64,000 bases of DNA from Mariprofundus micogutta (GCF_001895085.1 NZ_BDFD01000003.1:102001-166000), one strand, 5' to 3'; positions 17,337-25,992 are shown, counted from the stretch's first letter. Notes: generated by a model not told the origin, from the letters alone. A program made the numbers and translations.

Positions 17337-19289
17337 ATGCGCTTAACAGGTTTAATCATTATCTTGATGCTGGCATGTGCGCCCTGGGCACAGGCTGCTT
17401 CTTCACCCTCATCCATCGAGCAGCAACGACAGTGGTTCGAACAGGCACGCAAAGCCCTGAATAAGAACAACATGGCATCGTACAATAAACTGAAAGCCAA
17501 ACTGGGTAGTTATCCGCTCACCCCGTATCTCGATATCTGGCAGGCCCGCAAAGACCTCAAAAAAGGTAGCGATACCGCCATTGCATCTCTGCTTGAGCAA
17601 CATGCCGATGTACCCGAATCAATCAATCTGCGTATTGCCTGGATAAAAGACCTGGCCAAACGAGGCCAATGGGTAAAAGTCTCGGAACTGCTTGAAAAAT
17701 CGCCATCGGATATCAGGCGCGTACCGGAAATTTCCATGATTGCACTCTGGCATATAGGCGCTAAGGAAACTGCTCTGCTGCAATTTTCACAACGCTGGAT
17801 GAATGGAAAAAAAGTCTCCGACTTTTCCTACCGCTTGCACCAGAATTGGAAAAAACAGGGGCATCCTACTGTCGCAGAACGATGGACACGCATAGAAACA
17901 TTCATACACAAGGGCAAGTGGGGCAAAGCCAAAAAACTGGCAAAAGGACTACCCAAGACAGAACAGCAATGGTTGGCGTATTGGCGACAGGTTCAAAAGC
18001 AGCCGGAAGAACATCTTTCAGCCTGGCCAGGTGCCATGACGGCAACGCCGTCCCGACTGATTCTGGCTGATGGACTGAACCGGCTGGCACGAAAAGATCC
18101 ACTCAAGGCCTGGCATGCGCTGGAGTCATTGAAGGGCAAAGCGAATAAAGAGATCGAAGCGGAATTTTACAGCGCACAACAAAGACGTATCGCCCTGCGT
18201 GCGGCCAAACGGCATATGCAAGAAGCTGCAGACTGGCTGCAAAAGCTGCCGGCTCGCGAGCAGAATGAAGAGACCAGAAGCTGGCAGGTTCGATTGCATA
18301 TACTTGATCAGCAGTGGCAGAAAGCCAGCCGGGTGATTGATGCCATGCCTGCAAATGAACAACAGCAAAGTCACTGGCTCTATTGGAAAGCCCGTGCGCT
18401 TGAAAACACAGGAAAGACTCAGGAATCCGGTGCTTTGTATATGCAGCTGGCAACTCAACGCGGTTATTACAGTTTTTTAAGTGCCGAGCGCCTGGGCCTG
18501 CCGTTTAATATTGAATCCTCTGATTTTCAGGCTTCAAAAACCGAGCAGGCTGCGATAAAAGAAAAACCGGCAATTATCCGTGCATATGAATGGCTACAGC
18601 TGGGTAACAGCAATAAAGCCAGCCGTGAATGGCACTTTGCCCTGAGCAGCTCACCAAAAAGCAGATGGGAAGCTGCCGCTGTTCTCGCCAGATCATGGGA
18701 CTGGCATGATCAAGTGATTCGCGCTGCATTCAAGGCTGACCGACTCGATGCACTTGAAGGTCGTTTTCCTCTCGCCCATGAGAAATCCGTATTGAGGGAA
18801 TCGAAACGAACAGGCCTCAGCACATCTGCAATATGGAGCATCATCCGCCAGGAATCCGCCTTCAATCAAAGGGCCACCTCCTATGTCGGGGCACGCGGAC
18901 TGATGCAGTTGATGCCAAAAACCGCACGAGCCACTGCCAAAAAGCTGAAGATGAAAAGCAGGCGACCCGATCTGTTCTCTCCAGCCACCAATATCAAACT
19001 TGGTTCGGCTTATCTTGCCCAGCAGAAGAAGCGTTTCGGCAACCTTGCATTGGCTGCTGCCGCATATAATGCCGGCCCGCACAGGGTATCCAAATGGCTG
19101 GAGCGCAGCTCATTTGATGCCGCTGAAGCCTGGGTAGAAGCTATCCCGTTCAATGAAACCCGCCGTTATGTGCAGCAGGTCATGGCCTTTGTCAGCGTAT
19201 ACGAATGGAGACAAGCCAAAACCCCATCCAGTCTGCTTGCCAGACTGAACGAACGTATTCAGCAGGTCAGCTTGAATGAATACCCTTAA
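17337..19289 (+). CDS. slt: Soluble lytic murein transglycosylase, Slt70-like
   Basis: Periplasmic peptidoglycan-cleaving enzyme (650 aa). Signal peptide ~1-20 ('PWAQA'), a long helical superhelix domain (~25-470) and a C-terminal goose-lysozyme-like catalytic domain with 'IIRQESAFN' (catalytic Glu, ~503), 'GARGLMQLMPKTA' (~519-531) and 'AAAYNAGPHRV' (~575-585). Length and order match Slt70. It has its own upstream gap of 107 bp after the B12 operon, so it is probably transcribed separately. Confidence 0.92.
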   Translation: MRLTGLIIILMLACAPWAQAASSPSSIEQQRQWFEQARKALNKNNMASYNKLKAKLGSYPLTPYLDIWQARKDLKKGSDTAIASLLEQHADVPESINLRIAWIKDLAKRGQWVKVSELLEKSPSDIRRVPEISMIALWHIGAKETALLQFSQRWMNGKKVSDFSYRLHQNWKKQGHPTVAERWTRIETFIHKGKWGKAKKLAKGLPKTEQQWLAYWRQVQKQPEEHLSAWPGAMTATPSRLILADGLNRLARKDPLKAWHALESLKGKANKEIEAEFYSAQQRRIALRAAKRHMQEAADWLQKLPAREQNEETRSWQVRLHILDQQWQKASRVIDAMPANEQQQSHWLYWKARALENTGKTQESGALYMQLATQRGYYSFLSAERLGLPFNIESSDFQASKTEQAAIKEKPAIIRAYEWLQLGNSNKASREWHFALSSSPKSRWEAAAVLARSWDWHDQVIRAAFKADRLDALEGRFPLAHEKSVLRESKRTGLSTSAIWSIIRQESAFNQRATSYVGARGLMQLMPKTARATAKKLKMKSRRPDLFSPATNIKLGSAYLAQQKKRFGNLALAAAAYNAGPHRVSKWLERSSFDAAEAWVEAIPFNETRRYVQQVMAFVSVYEWRQAKTPSSLLARLNERIQQVSLNEYP

Positions 19290-19362
19290 TCCCGTGGCAG
19301 TAGCCATTGCAGCAACTGCTTGCTAGGCTGCGCCGCCAATTCGATATGTGAGGTAAAGACTC

Positions 19363-19707
19363 ATGGCATTTGTTGTCACCCAGCTGTGTAAAGATTGTGT
19401 AGATACTGCATGTGTAGCCGTATGTCCGGTTGACTGTTTCTACCAACCAAAAGAGATCTCTGAGGAAACGCCAAATCTGCTCTACATCTCTCCTGAAGAG
19501 TGCATCGACTGTGCGGTATGTGAGCCGGAATGCCCTTGGGAAGCGATTTATCCTGAAGAAGATGTGCCGGAAGTATTCATCTCCGATATCGAACTCAATG
19601 AGCTCTGCGATTCTGATCGCGAGTCGTTTGATCTGGCTGAAGTGAAAGATCACACACCTCCATCATCTGAAGAAGTTGCTCAGAACAAGGCGAAATACGG
19701 CCTCTGA
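19363..19707 (+). CDS. fdxA: FdxA-type ferredoxin (7Fe/8Fe)
   Basis: A 114-aa bacterial ferredoxin. Cysteines at 9, 12, 17, 21 and 25 ('[17 protein letters not shown]') form the first cluster region, and '[12 protein letters not shown]' (~47-58) the second. This matches the FdxA pattern with a [3Fe-4S] or [4Fe-4S] cluster plus a [4Fe-4S] cluster. The C-terminal ~50 residues are acidic, as in that family. Its transcript ends at the strong hairpin at 19732-19766. Electron carrier; partners unknown. Confidence 0.9.
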   Translation: MAFVVTQLCKDCVDTACVAVCPVDCFYQPKEISEETPNLLYISPEECIDCAVCEPECPWEAIYPEEDVPEVFISDIELNELCDSDRESFDLAEVKDHTPPSSEEVAQNKAKYGL

Positions 19708-19731
19708 TTCTGATCAAACCACGTTATCCAG

Positions 19732-19766
19732 GCGCATGTGTAGTCAGCTACACATGCGCTTTTTTT
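19732..19766 (+). terminator. Intrinsic terminator after fdxA
   Basis: A perfect 12-bp stem (19732-19743 with 19748-19759), a TCAG loop and a run of seven T. It lies 25 nt past the ferredoxin stop. Confidence 0.92.
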
Positions 19767-19786
19767 ATAGGATCTGATCATCCCGC

Positions 19787-20839
19787 ATGAAAACAGAATT
19801 ACTCGGTTTACAGCATCATCAGCTTATTGATCTCTGCCAGCAGGCAGGCTTTAAAGCTGTGCATGCCGAGAAGATTCTCGCATCAGTTTTTCGCTACAAT
19901 AATCCGGACTTATCAGCCATTCAGGAACTACCAACAGCGCTATCAGACTTTCTGGGGCAACATGTAACGCTACTTCAACCCGAGTGTAGCGCTGAACAGC
20001 TGGCCGACGATGGCACACGCAAATTACTACTAAAAATGAAAGATGGTAAAGAGGTGGAAACGGTTCTGATTCAGGGGCCCGGCCGCCTCACCCAGTGTAT
20101 CTCCACTCAGGTCGGTTGTGCTGTCGGCTGCACCTTTTGTCTTACCGCTACCGCCGGTCTTACGCGAAACCTGAGTGCTGAGGAAATGGTTGCTGAAGTC
20201 ATGGCTGGTCAGCAGATCAGTCAGCGCAATGTACGCAATCTGGTGTTGATGGGTATGGGTGAACCCCTGCACAATTATGATGCAGTGGCCCAATTTCTGC
20301 GTATCGCCACCGACCCCAAAGGCATGGCTTTCTCACCCAACCGAGTGACGCTCTCTACTTCAGGACTGGTGCCTGCCATTTACCGTATGATGGAAGATAG
20401 CCTGCCTTGTAATCTGGCAGTGTCGCTGAATGCCACGACAGATGAAGTACGCAATCGGGTCATTCCGATTAACCGGAAGTATCCCATCGCTGAACTGATG
20501 CAGGCAGTGTCTGATTATATACAACAGCGTGGCAATAAACGTGTATTAATCGAATATGTCATGCTCGCCGGTGTAAATGACTCCATTGAAGACGCAGGGC
20601 GTTTATGTGAACTGGTTTCAGGCTTGGGCTGTACGGTCAACCTGCTACCGTTCAACCCGTATGCGGGGGCTGCATATGAATGTCCTGATGAAACAACTGT
20701 GTCTGCATTCCGCTCTGTATTGGTGGAGGCAGGCATTATCGCTGTAGTCCGTGAATCACGCGGCCGTGATATTTCAGCCGCCTGCGGCCAGCTTAAAACC
20801 GAAACGGTAGCCCGACGCAAAAAACAGCGCGGAGGCTGA
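19787..20839 (+). CDS. rlmN: RlmN, 23S rRNA A2503 / tRNA A37 C2-methyltransferase
   Basis: Radical SAM methylase of 350 aa. The cluster motif CxxxCxxC is seen as 'CAVGCTFC' (~110-117), followed by 'GMGEPLHNYD' (~155-164) and 'GRDISAACGQL' at the C-terminus, which holds the methyl-carrying cysteine. The N-terminal helical domain 'KILASVFRYNN' is also typical. Single gene after a strong terminator and before a convergent gene. Confidence 0.95.
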   Translation: MKTELLGLQHHQLIDLCQQAGFKAVHAEKILASVFRYNNPDLSAIQELPTALSDFLGQHVTLLQPECSAEQLADDGTRKLLLKMKDGKEVETVLIQGPGRLTQCISTQVGCAVGCTFCLTATAGLTRNLSAEEMVAEVMAGQQISQRNVRNLVLMGMGEPLHNYDAVAQFLRIATDPKGMAFSPNRVTLSTSGLVPAIYRMMEDSLPCNLAVSLNATTDEVRNRVIPINRKYPIAELMQAVSDYIQQRGNKRVLIEYVMLAGVNDSIEDAGRLCELVSGLGCTVNLLPFNPYAGAAYECPDETTVSAFRSVLVEAGIIAVVRESRGRDISAACGQLKTETVARRKKQRGG

Positions 20840-20855
20840 AATCCCGCCATCGATT

Positions 20856-22031
20856 TCAGTGCGGAATCTGGCTGTATGCCTGAATAAACTGCTGAACCTG
20901 TATTCTTTTCTCACCGTCAAGTTGTTTCAGGAAACGATCCAGCTGCTGGCCGCTCTCAGGTTTGGTCAACAGATCAAGTTGGCTGCGGGTTCGCAAGCCT
21001 GTACTGCGTAACAGACGCAACAATTCGATATCCTGTATATGCAGCATTAAGTCGGCCTGATCAATCCAGTCATCCAGTTGTTCTTCCGAGACCAGATTCT
21101 CAATGCGGGAGTGCAACAGGTCCCGGCGATTGCCCAGCTTCGCCAGCTGATGGATATCAACCACACCCTCTTCAAACAAACGTTCGCGCATAAATGTATT
21201 CATGCCCTGCACATGGCCAATGGAAAGCGTTGCTGCAGGTGAGATTAACTCACTCATCAATTGTGAACTTTTGATCTTCTGCCAGGTGATTTCCACTGCC
21301 TGAATAGGAAAGAAGCCAGTCATAAGCGCCACGGCCACCAGCATGGAGGCAGCTCCTTTTTTCTTCACCACAAGTGCCTTTGCATTATCGCCATCCGACT
21401 CGCGATAAGGCTGGAAGAGGGCCTGAAAGACGGTATAAACCAGTACAGAGATAAACAGCACGGCAATCATGCGAACCGCACCCGAGAAAAACAGCCGCGG
21501 CATCAGGTCCTGATTACTCGCCCGCATAACGATATTGTAGATGTTATACAGCCATGCACCGTGCAGTGCCCACAGGCAGACTGAAAGCGGGAACAACACC
21601 CCCGGTGCAACCTGACCGATGCTGACCGAACGAAATGTGCGAAGAACAAGTCCCCGCCTTGCAGATGTTTCGTGTTTATCATTGATCAGAGAATCCAGAT
21701 AAAAGGCATTATCCGCCTGCAGAAGATAACCGAAGAGCAGAATACTCAAAGTCGAGATACATGCCGTAGGAACAAAAAAATCATCCCAGTCATAAATGTT
21801 TACCGACTGGTTATTATCGAGGAAACCGCCGGTATAAAGCATAAGCAGCACATAATAGATGCCGCCATACACGCTGGTAAGCACAAGCAGCGTACTGTAA
21901 CGATTAAAGAACGCCGGCAAATGCATAATCCCGACACCCTGTTCGAGGGCAATGCGATAATCGTGCGCAAGCATCATCGATAGCGGGACTGCCAGAGCGG
22001 CAAAAAATATTGAAATTTCCAACAGTGACAT
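20856..22031 (-). CDS. Unknown multi-pass membrane protein with C-terminal helical (HhH-like) region
   Basis: Not recognised. Taking ATG 22031 (purine-rich GAGGGGGTGGGC just upstream) gives 391 aa. Roughly five to six hydrophobic segments occupy residues ~1-250 ('IFFAALAVPLSMMLA', 'LLVLTSVYGGIYYVLLMLY', 'VLFPLSVCLWALHGAWLY', 'MIAVLFISVLVYTVF', 'MLVAVALMTGFFPI'). Residues ~265-390 are soluble and built from short helices; the pattern 'LFEEGVVDIHQLAKLGNR' then 'LLRSTGLRTRSQLDLL' resembles tandem helix-hairpin-helix/DUF4332-type units. Convergent with rlmN. Function unknown. Confidence 0.65.
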   Translation of the reverse strand: MSLLEISIFFAALAVPLSMMLAHDYRIALEQGVGIMHLPAFFNRYSTLLVLTSVYGGIYYVLLMLYTGGFLDNNQSVNIYDWDDFFVPTACISTLSILLFGYLLQADNAFYLDSLINDKHETSARRGLVLRTFRSVSIGQVAPGVLFPLSVCLWALHGAWLYNIYNIVMRASNQDLMPRLFFSGAVRMIAVLFISVLVYTVFQALFQPYRESDGDNAKALVVKKKGAASMLVAVALMTGFFPIQAVEITWQKIKSSQLMSELISPAATLSIGHVQGMNTFMRERLFEEGVVDIHQLAKLGNRRDLLHSRIENLVSEEQLDDWIDQADLMLHIQDIELLRLLRSTGLRTRSQLDLLTKPESGQQLDRFLKQLDGEKRIQVQQFIQAYSQIPH

Positions 22032-22099
22032 GCCCACCCCCTCTGATCTATCAAATCCCACAATAGTGTAGCATAAAAGCTTAAGTCTGGTGCCGGCAC

Positions 22100-22125
22100 A
22101 AAAAAAAGCGGCCCTCCATGGCCGC
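22100..22125 (-). terminator. Terminator downstream of the first DUF2892 gene
   Basis: On the minus strand GCGGCC-ATGGAG-GGCCGC is followed by eight T (complement of 22100-22107). The rest of the gap 22126-22233 shows no gene. Confidence 0.85.
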
Positions 22126-22233
22126 CTTTCAAGAATAGAGTGCTGTCATTTGAGCGCAGAAGCACTCATCTCCGTAAAACATCTCATATTGTCACGATAA
22201 ATACAGTGAGCTGCTGCTTAGTTTTCGCTCAGA

Positions 22234-22431
22234 TCAAGCGACTTTCTCACTCGTATTGATACCCAACATCGGGTACAGCGGACAAAAACTCAATAACGCT
22301 GTTACGACCAATACACCGCCAACCACATATGACCATGGGGCAAAAAGACCAAAAACAGTGCCTACTCCAATCAGGATCGCACCAAACGCAAGCCTGAAAA
22401 ACCTATCCATCTCACCAAGATTTGCTTTCAT
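22234..22431 (-). CDS. DUF2892 small membrane protein (copy 1)
   Basis: A 65-aa protein of two hydrophobic helices (~14-30, ~34-50) ending in 'SFCPLYPMLGI', the hallmark of DUF2892/YgaP-type transmembrane domains. ATG 22431 is preceded by AGGAGG with 6-nt spacing; the upstream GTG is not needed. A paralogue lies 157 bp upstream at 22588-22806. Each has its own terminator, so they are separate units. These domains accompany rhodaneses and sulfur or redox functions elsewhere; no rhodanese is fused or adjacent here. Confidence 0.8.
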   Translation of the reverse strand: MKANLGEMDRFFRLAFGAILIGVGTVFGLFAPWSYVVGGVLVVTALLSFCPLYPMLGINTSEKVA

Positions 22432-22480
22432 CACTGACCTCCTAGTACAGCATCTTTAACAAGCAGACAGAGTATATAGA

Positions 22481-22510
22481 TAATAATATTATTAATCAAT
22501 AATATTATTA
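22481..22510. promoter_or_regulatory. Tandem AT-rich palindromes upstream of DUF2892 copy 1
   Basis: AATAATATTATTA occurs twice (22482-22494 and 22498-22510), with a 16-bp period. Each copy is itself a palindrome; the first extends to TAATAATATTATTA (22481-22494). They lie 50-80 bp upstream of ATG 22431 on the minus strand, just before a possible -10 (TATATA on the minus strand at ~22472-22478). This looks like a two-site operator; the regulator is unknown. Confidence 0.5.
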
Positions 22511-22538
22511 GACAAGTATGCAACATAGATCATATCGC

Positions 22539-22563
22539 AAAAAAAGCGCCCTTTGCAGGACGC
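22539..22563 (-). terminator. Terminator downstream of DUF2892 copy 2
   Basis: Minus-strand stem GCGTCC/GGGCGC with a TGCAAA loop (one G-T pair) followed by seven T. Stops the 22588-22806 transcript before the next promoter. Confidence 0.82.
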
Positions 22564-22587
22564 CTTTCGCATGAAGCTGTATTAAGA

Positions 22588-22806
22588 TCAGCCTTCGGAT
22601 GTTTTACATTTACTACATGTGCTCGCTCCGACAATTGCATAGAGCGGGCAGAATTTAATCGCTGCTGTCAGTACAAATACACTACCGGCAGCAATCGCTA
22701 CCATGTTCCATGGTGCTTCAAGCCCACCCATATATCCGAAAGCAATCGCTGCCGCACCGGCCACCAGTCTGAATACTCGATCAATCGTTCCTACATTTGC
22801 GTTCAT
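22588..22806 (-). CDS. DUF2892 small membrane protein (copy 2) with CxxC tail
   Basis: A 72-aa paralogue of the neighbouring gene: two hydrophobic helices and 'KFCPLYAIVGAST', extended by a short tail 'CSKCKTSEG' with a CxxC pair absent from copy 1. AGGAGG lies 6 nt before ATG 22806 (an ATG at 22809 is also possible). The cysteines could bind a metal or take part in thiol exchange; that is inference. Confidence 0.8.
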   Translation of the reverse strand: MNANVGTIDRVFRLVAGAAAIAFGYMGGLEAPWNMVAIAAGSVFVLTAAIKFCPLYAIVGASTCSKCKTSEG

Positions 22807-22874
22807 CATCAACCTCCTCAGGTCACTTGTTACTTATAATAGCGGCAGTCTAGACCCATAAACATGACAAAACC

Positions 22875-22887
22875 GTGATATTGTCAC
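22875..22887. promoter_or_regulatory. Possible Crp/Fnr-family palindrome
   Basis: GTGA-N5-TCAC lies at the 3' edge of the crp-like gene and ~70 bp upstream of DUF2892 copy 2. The odd spacer (N5, not N6) argues against a standard Crp site, so confidence is low. Confidence 0.25.
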
Positions 22888-23540
22888 ACATCCGTAGTGG
22901 CAATGTGCCAAAGTGCATCAAGATCGATCAGCGTAACTTCTCCCCGGCCCAGGCTCACATGGCCACGCCGTTCAAAATCTTTCAGAATACGACTGATGAC
23001 TTCCCGCGCCGTTCCAAGTTCCGTGGCAAGCTGTTGATGCGTCAATTTGAGCTTGTGAGAACCATCATCGAGTTCCATCAGTCGTCGAATCAAACGTGCA
23101 TCCATGCGTCCGAAAGCAACATCCTCTATCAAGGCCATCAAATCAGCGATACGCTCGGATATCATGCCCAGTGCAAACTTGCGAAATGCACTGTCAGCAA
23201 GCAGTTCATCAAAACGCTGGGCTGGAATGAGTGCCAACTCAGTTTCTATTTCAGCAACACCTTCGGCCGGATAGGCCTTATCTCCAAGCAGGCAGGAGGT
23301 GGTCAGCATACAGGTCTGCCCATCCTCAACCCGATACAGCACAATCTCACGCCCCTCAGGGTCCATTTTCTGCACGCGTACCGAACCATCGAGCACAAAC
23401 ACATAACCCTGACAGGCATCTCCATCCCGAAACAGAACAGTCCCTTTCGGCACCTTCATCGTCTGTAGACCGGTAAGCTCTTTGGTCAGCGTTACCGGCA
23501 ATTGATGCATCGATGGAAAGAGCTCCAGCCAACTTGTCAT
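22884..23540 (-). CDS. Crp/Fnr-family transcription regulator
   Basis: A 218-aa regulator with an N-terminal cyclic-nucleotide-binding-like beta roll (~20-115, 'GTVLFRDGDACQGYVFVLDG' cited in part) and a C-terminal winged helix ('LTHQQLATELGTAREVISR', ~168-186). It lacks the N-terminal cysteine cluster of Fnr, so it is not an oxygen-sensing Fe-S protein of that type; the ligand is unknown. Its ATG overlaps the ampD stop (ATGA), so the two are co-translated, and two DUF2892 genes follow downstream. It is a candidate binder of the palindromes at 1123 and 22875. Confidence 0.88.
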   Translation of the reverse strand: MTSWLELFPSMHQLPVTLTKELTGLQTMKVPKGTVLFRDGDACQGYVFVLDGSVRVQKMDPEGREIVLYRVEDGQTCMLTTSCLLGDKAYPAEGVAEIETELALIPAQRFDELLADSAFRKFALGMISERIADLMALIEDVAFGRMDARLIRRLMELDDGSHKLKLTHQQLATELGTAREVISRILKDFERRGHVSLGRGEVTLIDLDALWHIATTDV

Positions 23541-24079
23541 AAAACCTCCAGATCCAGACGCCTGATTCTGCGTAATGAACGTTTGAATTTATTCCACTGC
23601 CATTGCTTTCCGGGGTCCCATTTCCGTCCCGGTGCAATATCCTGATGACCAACAATTTGATTGCTCGAAATGGATGGGTAACGCTGCATCAGTACCCGGC
23701 ACAAGCGCGCCGTCTCACGGTACTGTGCCTGCGTAAATGGTCGCTGCTCATCACCAATCATTTCAATACCAATGGCAAAATCATTACAACCACTACGGCC
23801 CTGCCACTCAGACAGGCCTGCGTGCCATGCCCGCTGGTCGCAGGCAACAAACTGCGTGATATGGCCTTTCCGGTCGACAACAAAATGCGCCGACACCTGT
23901 AAACCCTGCAGCGTCTCAAAATCCGGATGGGCAGCACAATCCAGAGACCCCATAAACAGCTTACAGATATGATCCAGCTCGAACGCACCGGGTGGCAGGC
24001 TGATTGCATGCAGTACAATCAAGCTTATCTCAGTGCCAGCCGGCCTCTCATTCTGGTGCGGTGATATCAGCTGTCGCAT
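23537..24079 (-). CDS. ampD: AmpD, 1,6-anhydro-N-acetylmuramyl-L-alanine amidase
   Basis: Zinc amidase recycling anhydro-muropeptides in the cytoplasm. From ATG 24079 it is 180 aa, close to the E. coli protein; a TTG at 24124 would add 15 residues with no better support. Zinc ligands are visible in 'VLHAISLPPG' (His) and 'VGHQDIAPGRKWDPG' (His and Asp). Upstream of and coupled to the Crp/Fnr gene. Divergent from the cation efflux gene. Confidence 0.9.
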   Translation of the reverse strand: MRQLISPHQNERPAGTEISLIVLHAISLPPGAFELDHICKLFMGSLDCAAHPDFETLQGLQVSAHFVVDRKGHITQFVACDQRAWHAGLSEWQGRSGCNDFAIGIEMIGDEQRPFTQAQYRETARLCRVLMQRYPSISSNQIVGHQDIAPGRKWDPGKQWQWNKFKRSLRRIRRLDLEVL

Positions 24080-24178
24080 GGGCTTATCATGGTATGCATC
24101 CGAAGCAATGTCATGCCTAAACAAATGCAGTCCATTATTACACCTTTATTCGCTTCAGAATTACGGCACAATGGGCAC

Positions 24179-25087
24179 ATGAGTAGCGTTACACAGCAAG
24201 AAAAAGCACGCCTGATGAAATTGGCGACCTACGTTTCCACAACAGTCGCCCTGACACTGATTGTTACCAAGGCAGTAGCATGGTTCATGAGTGATTCTGT
24301 CAGTCTGCTGGCTACCCTGATCGACTCATGCCTCGATGCAGCAGCCTCTATCATCAATCTTCTGGCTGTCCGTCATGCACTGGCTCCGGCGGATAAAGAG
24401 CATCGTTTCGGTCATGGCAAGGCAGAGGCTCTGGCAGGGCTTGGACAGGCAACATTCATCACCGGCTCCTCGCTGTTTCTGGTTCTTGAAGCTATTTCAC
24501 ACCTATGGCATCCACAGCCGATTGCAGCCATGCCGGTCGCGATCGCGGTCATGGTGCTGTCCATAGTCGCCACCATGGGTCTGCTCATATTCCAGAAACA
24601 TGTGATCAGTAAAACTGACTCCACTGCAATCAAAGCCGATCACCTGCACTACAAAACTGACCTGCTGGTTAATGCAGGAGTCATTGTAGCGCTGCTGCTC
24701 GCCTTTTATGGCTGGGAAGGTTTCGACCCTGTGTTCGCCATCGCTATCGCCGCCTATATTCTCTACAGCGCATGGGAAATTGCACAGGAGTCACTGGATC
24801 TGTTGATGGACCGCGAACTGCCGGTTGAAGAGCGTGACCAGATCAAGGCCATTGTACGCGCCCATCCTGAAGCAAGAGGCCTGCACGATCTGCGTACACG
24901 CAGGTCCGGCACAACAACATTCATTCAGTTGCATCTTGAACTGGATGATCACCTGAATCTAAGGCAGGCACACGCCATCGCTGATGAAGTGGAAGCCAGC
25001 ATCATGGCAGAATACCCTGACTGCGAAGTGATTATTCACGAGGATCCTGCCGGGCTTATAGAAGAACACCCGGAGTTTGCAGCATGA
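24179..25087 (+). CDS. fieF: FieF-like cation diffusion facilitator
   Basis: Proton-driven divalent metal exporter of the inner membrane (302 aa, E. coli FieF is 300). ATG 24179 is chosen because the protein then starts like the family; in-frame codons upstream add an unrelated 30 residues. Six membrane helices and the metal-site motifs 'DSCLDAAAS' (TM2) and 'HLHYKTD' (TM5) are seen, with a C-terminal cytoplasmic domain (~210-300). Substrates in the family are Fe2+ and Zn2+. The next gene overlaps it by 4 bases. Confidence 0.9.
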   Translation: MSSVTQQEKARLMKLATYVSTTVALTLIVTKAVAWFMSDSVSLLATLIDSCLDAAASIINLLAVRHALAPADKEHRFGHGKAEALAGLGQATFITGSSLFLVLEAISHLWHPQPIAAMPVAIAVMVLSIVATMGLLIFQKHVISKTDSTAIKADHLHYKTDLLVNAGVIVALLLAFYGWEGFDPVFAIAIAAYILYSAWEIAQESLDLLMDRELPVEERDQIKAIVRAHPEARGLHDLRTRRSGTTTFIQLHLELDDHLNLRQAHAIADEVEASIMAEYPDCEVIIHEDPAGLIEEHPEFAA

Positions 25088-25992
25088 TCAGGCTGCTTGC
25101 GGGATGTATTGTATGGCTGTCCCTGTCAGCGCCGGCTTTCGCGGCATCCGAAATCATTGAAGTGTTTTTCCTGCCTATGCAGGAGGCAGCAGATGCTGCA
25201 AAAAGTCAGCTATCAGCCGATGGCAAGGTGGCCGTCATCACCTCACGCCGCATCCTTATACTGGAAGATGACAGCTCCCATATCAAACAGGCCAAAGCAC
25301 TGTTGAAACAGATGGATCAGCCGGTTCAGCAATTCCTGGCTCAGGTTGAGATTGAAGATATCCGTTCAGACAGTGGCACGAGCGCAAAACTGTCATCGGC
25401 ACAGCTATCCCCGGCCCTATCCGGCGGTTGGGCTCGCATTCGCCTGAATAACAGTGGCAACAGATCGAATAACCGCAGCAGCTTCCAGCTGCGCATCAGC
25501 GCAAATGAACCGGGCAGTATCGAAGTCGGCACCCTGCAAACACTGAGCCGCGAAACCAGAGCATGGCTTTCGGGTTACGGGCTGGTGAAAATGAATAGTG
25601 TGGAACTGATACCCATCACCTCTGGCTTCAAGGTGCAGGCATGGCCGGTAGGACTCGATCAGGTGCGCGTGCGCATTACCCCATGGATGCAGCGTAAAAC
25701 TGCTCAGGTTTCCGGGCAACAAGAGATGCTGATTGATCTTGGCACTGCACAAAACCCGAACAGAGCACCGTCCAATACCGCCAATATGCGCTACAATGCC
25801 GTGCCGCATGTTCGTAACAATGCCATCGTGGAGCTTACTGGTGCAGCTACGGAATTAACTGTGCCGCTGAATGAGACAGTCACCATTGCAGCATCACAAA
25901 ATGAGGCAAACAAGCTGGGCAGCGCCCTGCTCTCTCGCCATTCAACGATCGGAAAAAGATCTGTTGTGATCCGGGTTCGTATGACGCGTTAG
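25084..25992 (+). CDS. Secretin-like (N1/NolW domain) exported protein
   Basis: A 302-aa exported protein, signal peptide ~1-20 ('SAPAFA'). Residues ~22-85 match the secretin N1/NolW fold ('VFFLPMQEAADAAKSQL', 'ILILEDDSSHIKQAKALLKQMD'), and residues ~90-300 a beta-rich region that recalls the secretin core but lacks the long gate segment. It is far shorter than a full secretin, and no type II secretion or pilus gene is nearby. It overlaps the metal efflux gene by 4 bases, which is an odd pairing. Function not known. Confidence 0.65.
   Translation: MIRLLAGCIVWLSLSAPAFAASEIIEVFFLPMQEAADAAKSQLSADGKVAVITSRRILILEDDSSHIKQAKALLKQMDQPVQQFLAQVEIEDIRSDSGTSAKLSSAQLSPALSGGWARIRLNNSGNRSNNRSSFQLRISANEPGSIEVGTLQTLSRETRAWLSGYGLVKMNSVELIPITSGFKVQAWPVGLDQVRVRITPWMQRKTAQVSGQQEMLIDLGTAQNPNRAPSNTANMRYNAVPHVRNNAIVELTGAATELTVPLNETVTIAASQNEANKLGSALLSRHSTIGKRSVVIRVRMTR

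Noticed and set aside
22185-22196. ATATTGTCAC repeated at 22187-22196 and 22878-22887 as a shared operator
   Set aside because: The first copy lies downstream of the DUF2892 gene and has no matching inverted half; probably chance.
22875-23468. A 197-codon plus-strand frame over the Crp/Fnr gene
   Set aside because: Antisense shadow of a clear regulator; no coding pattern of its own.
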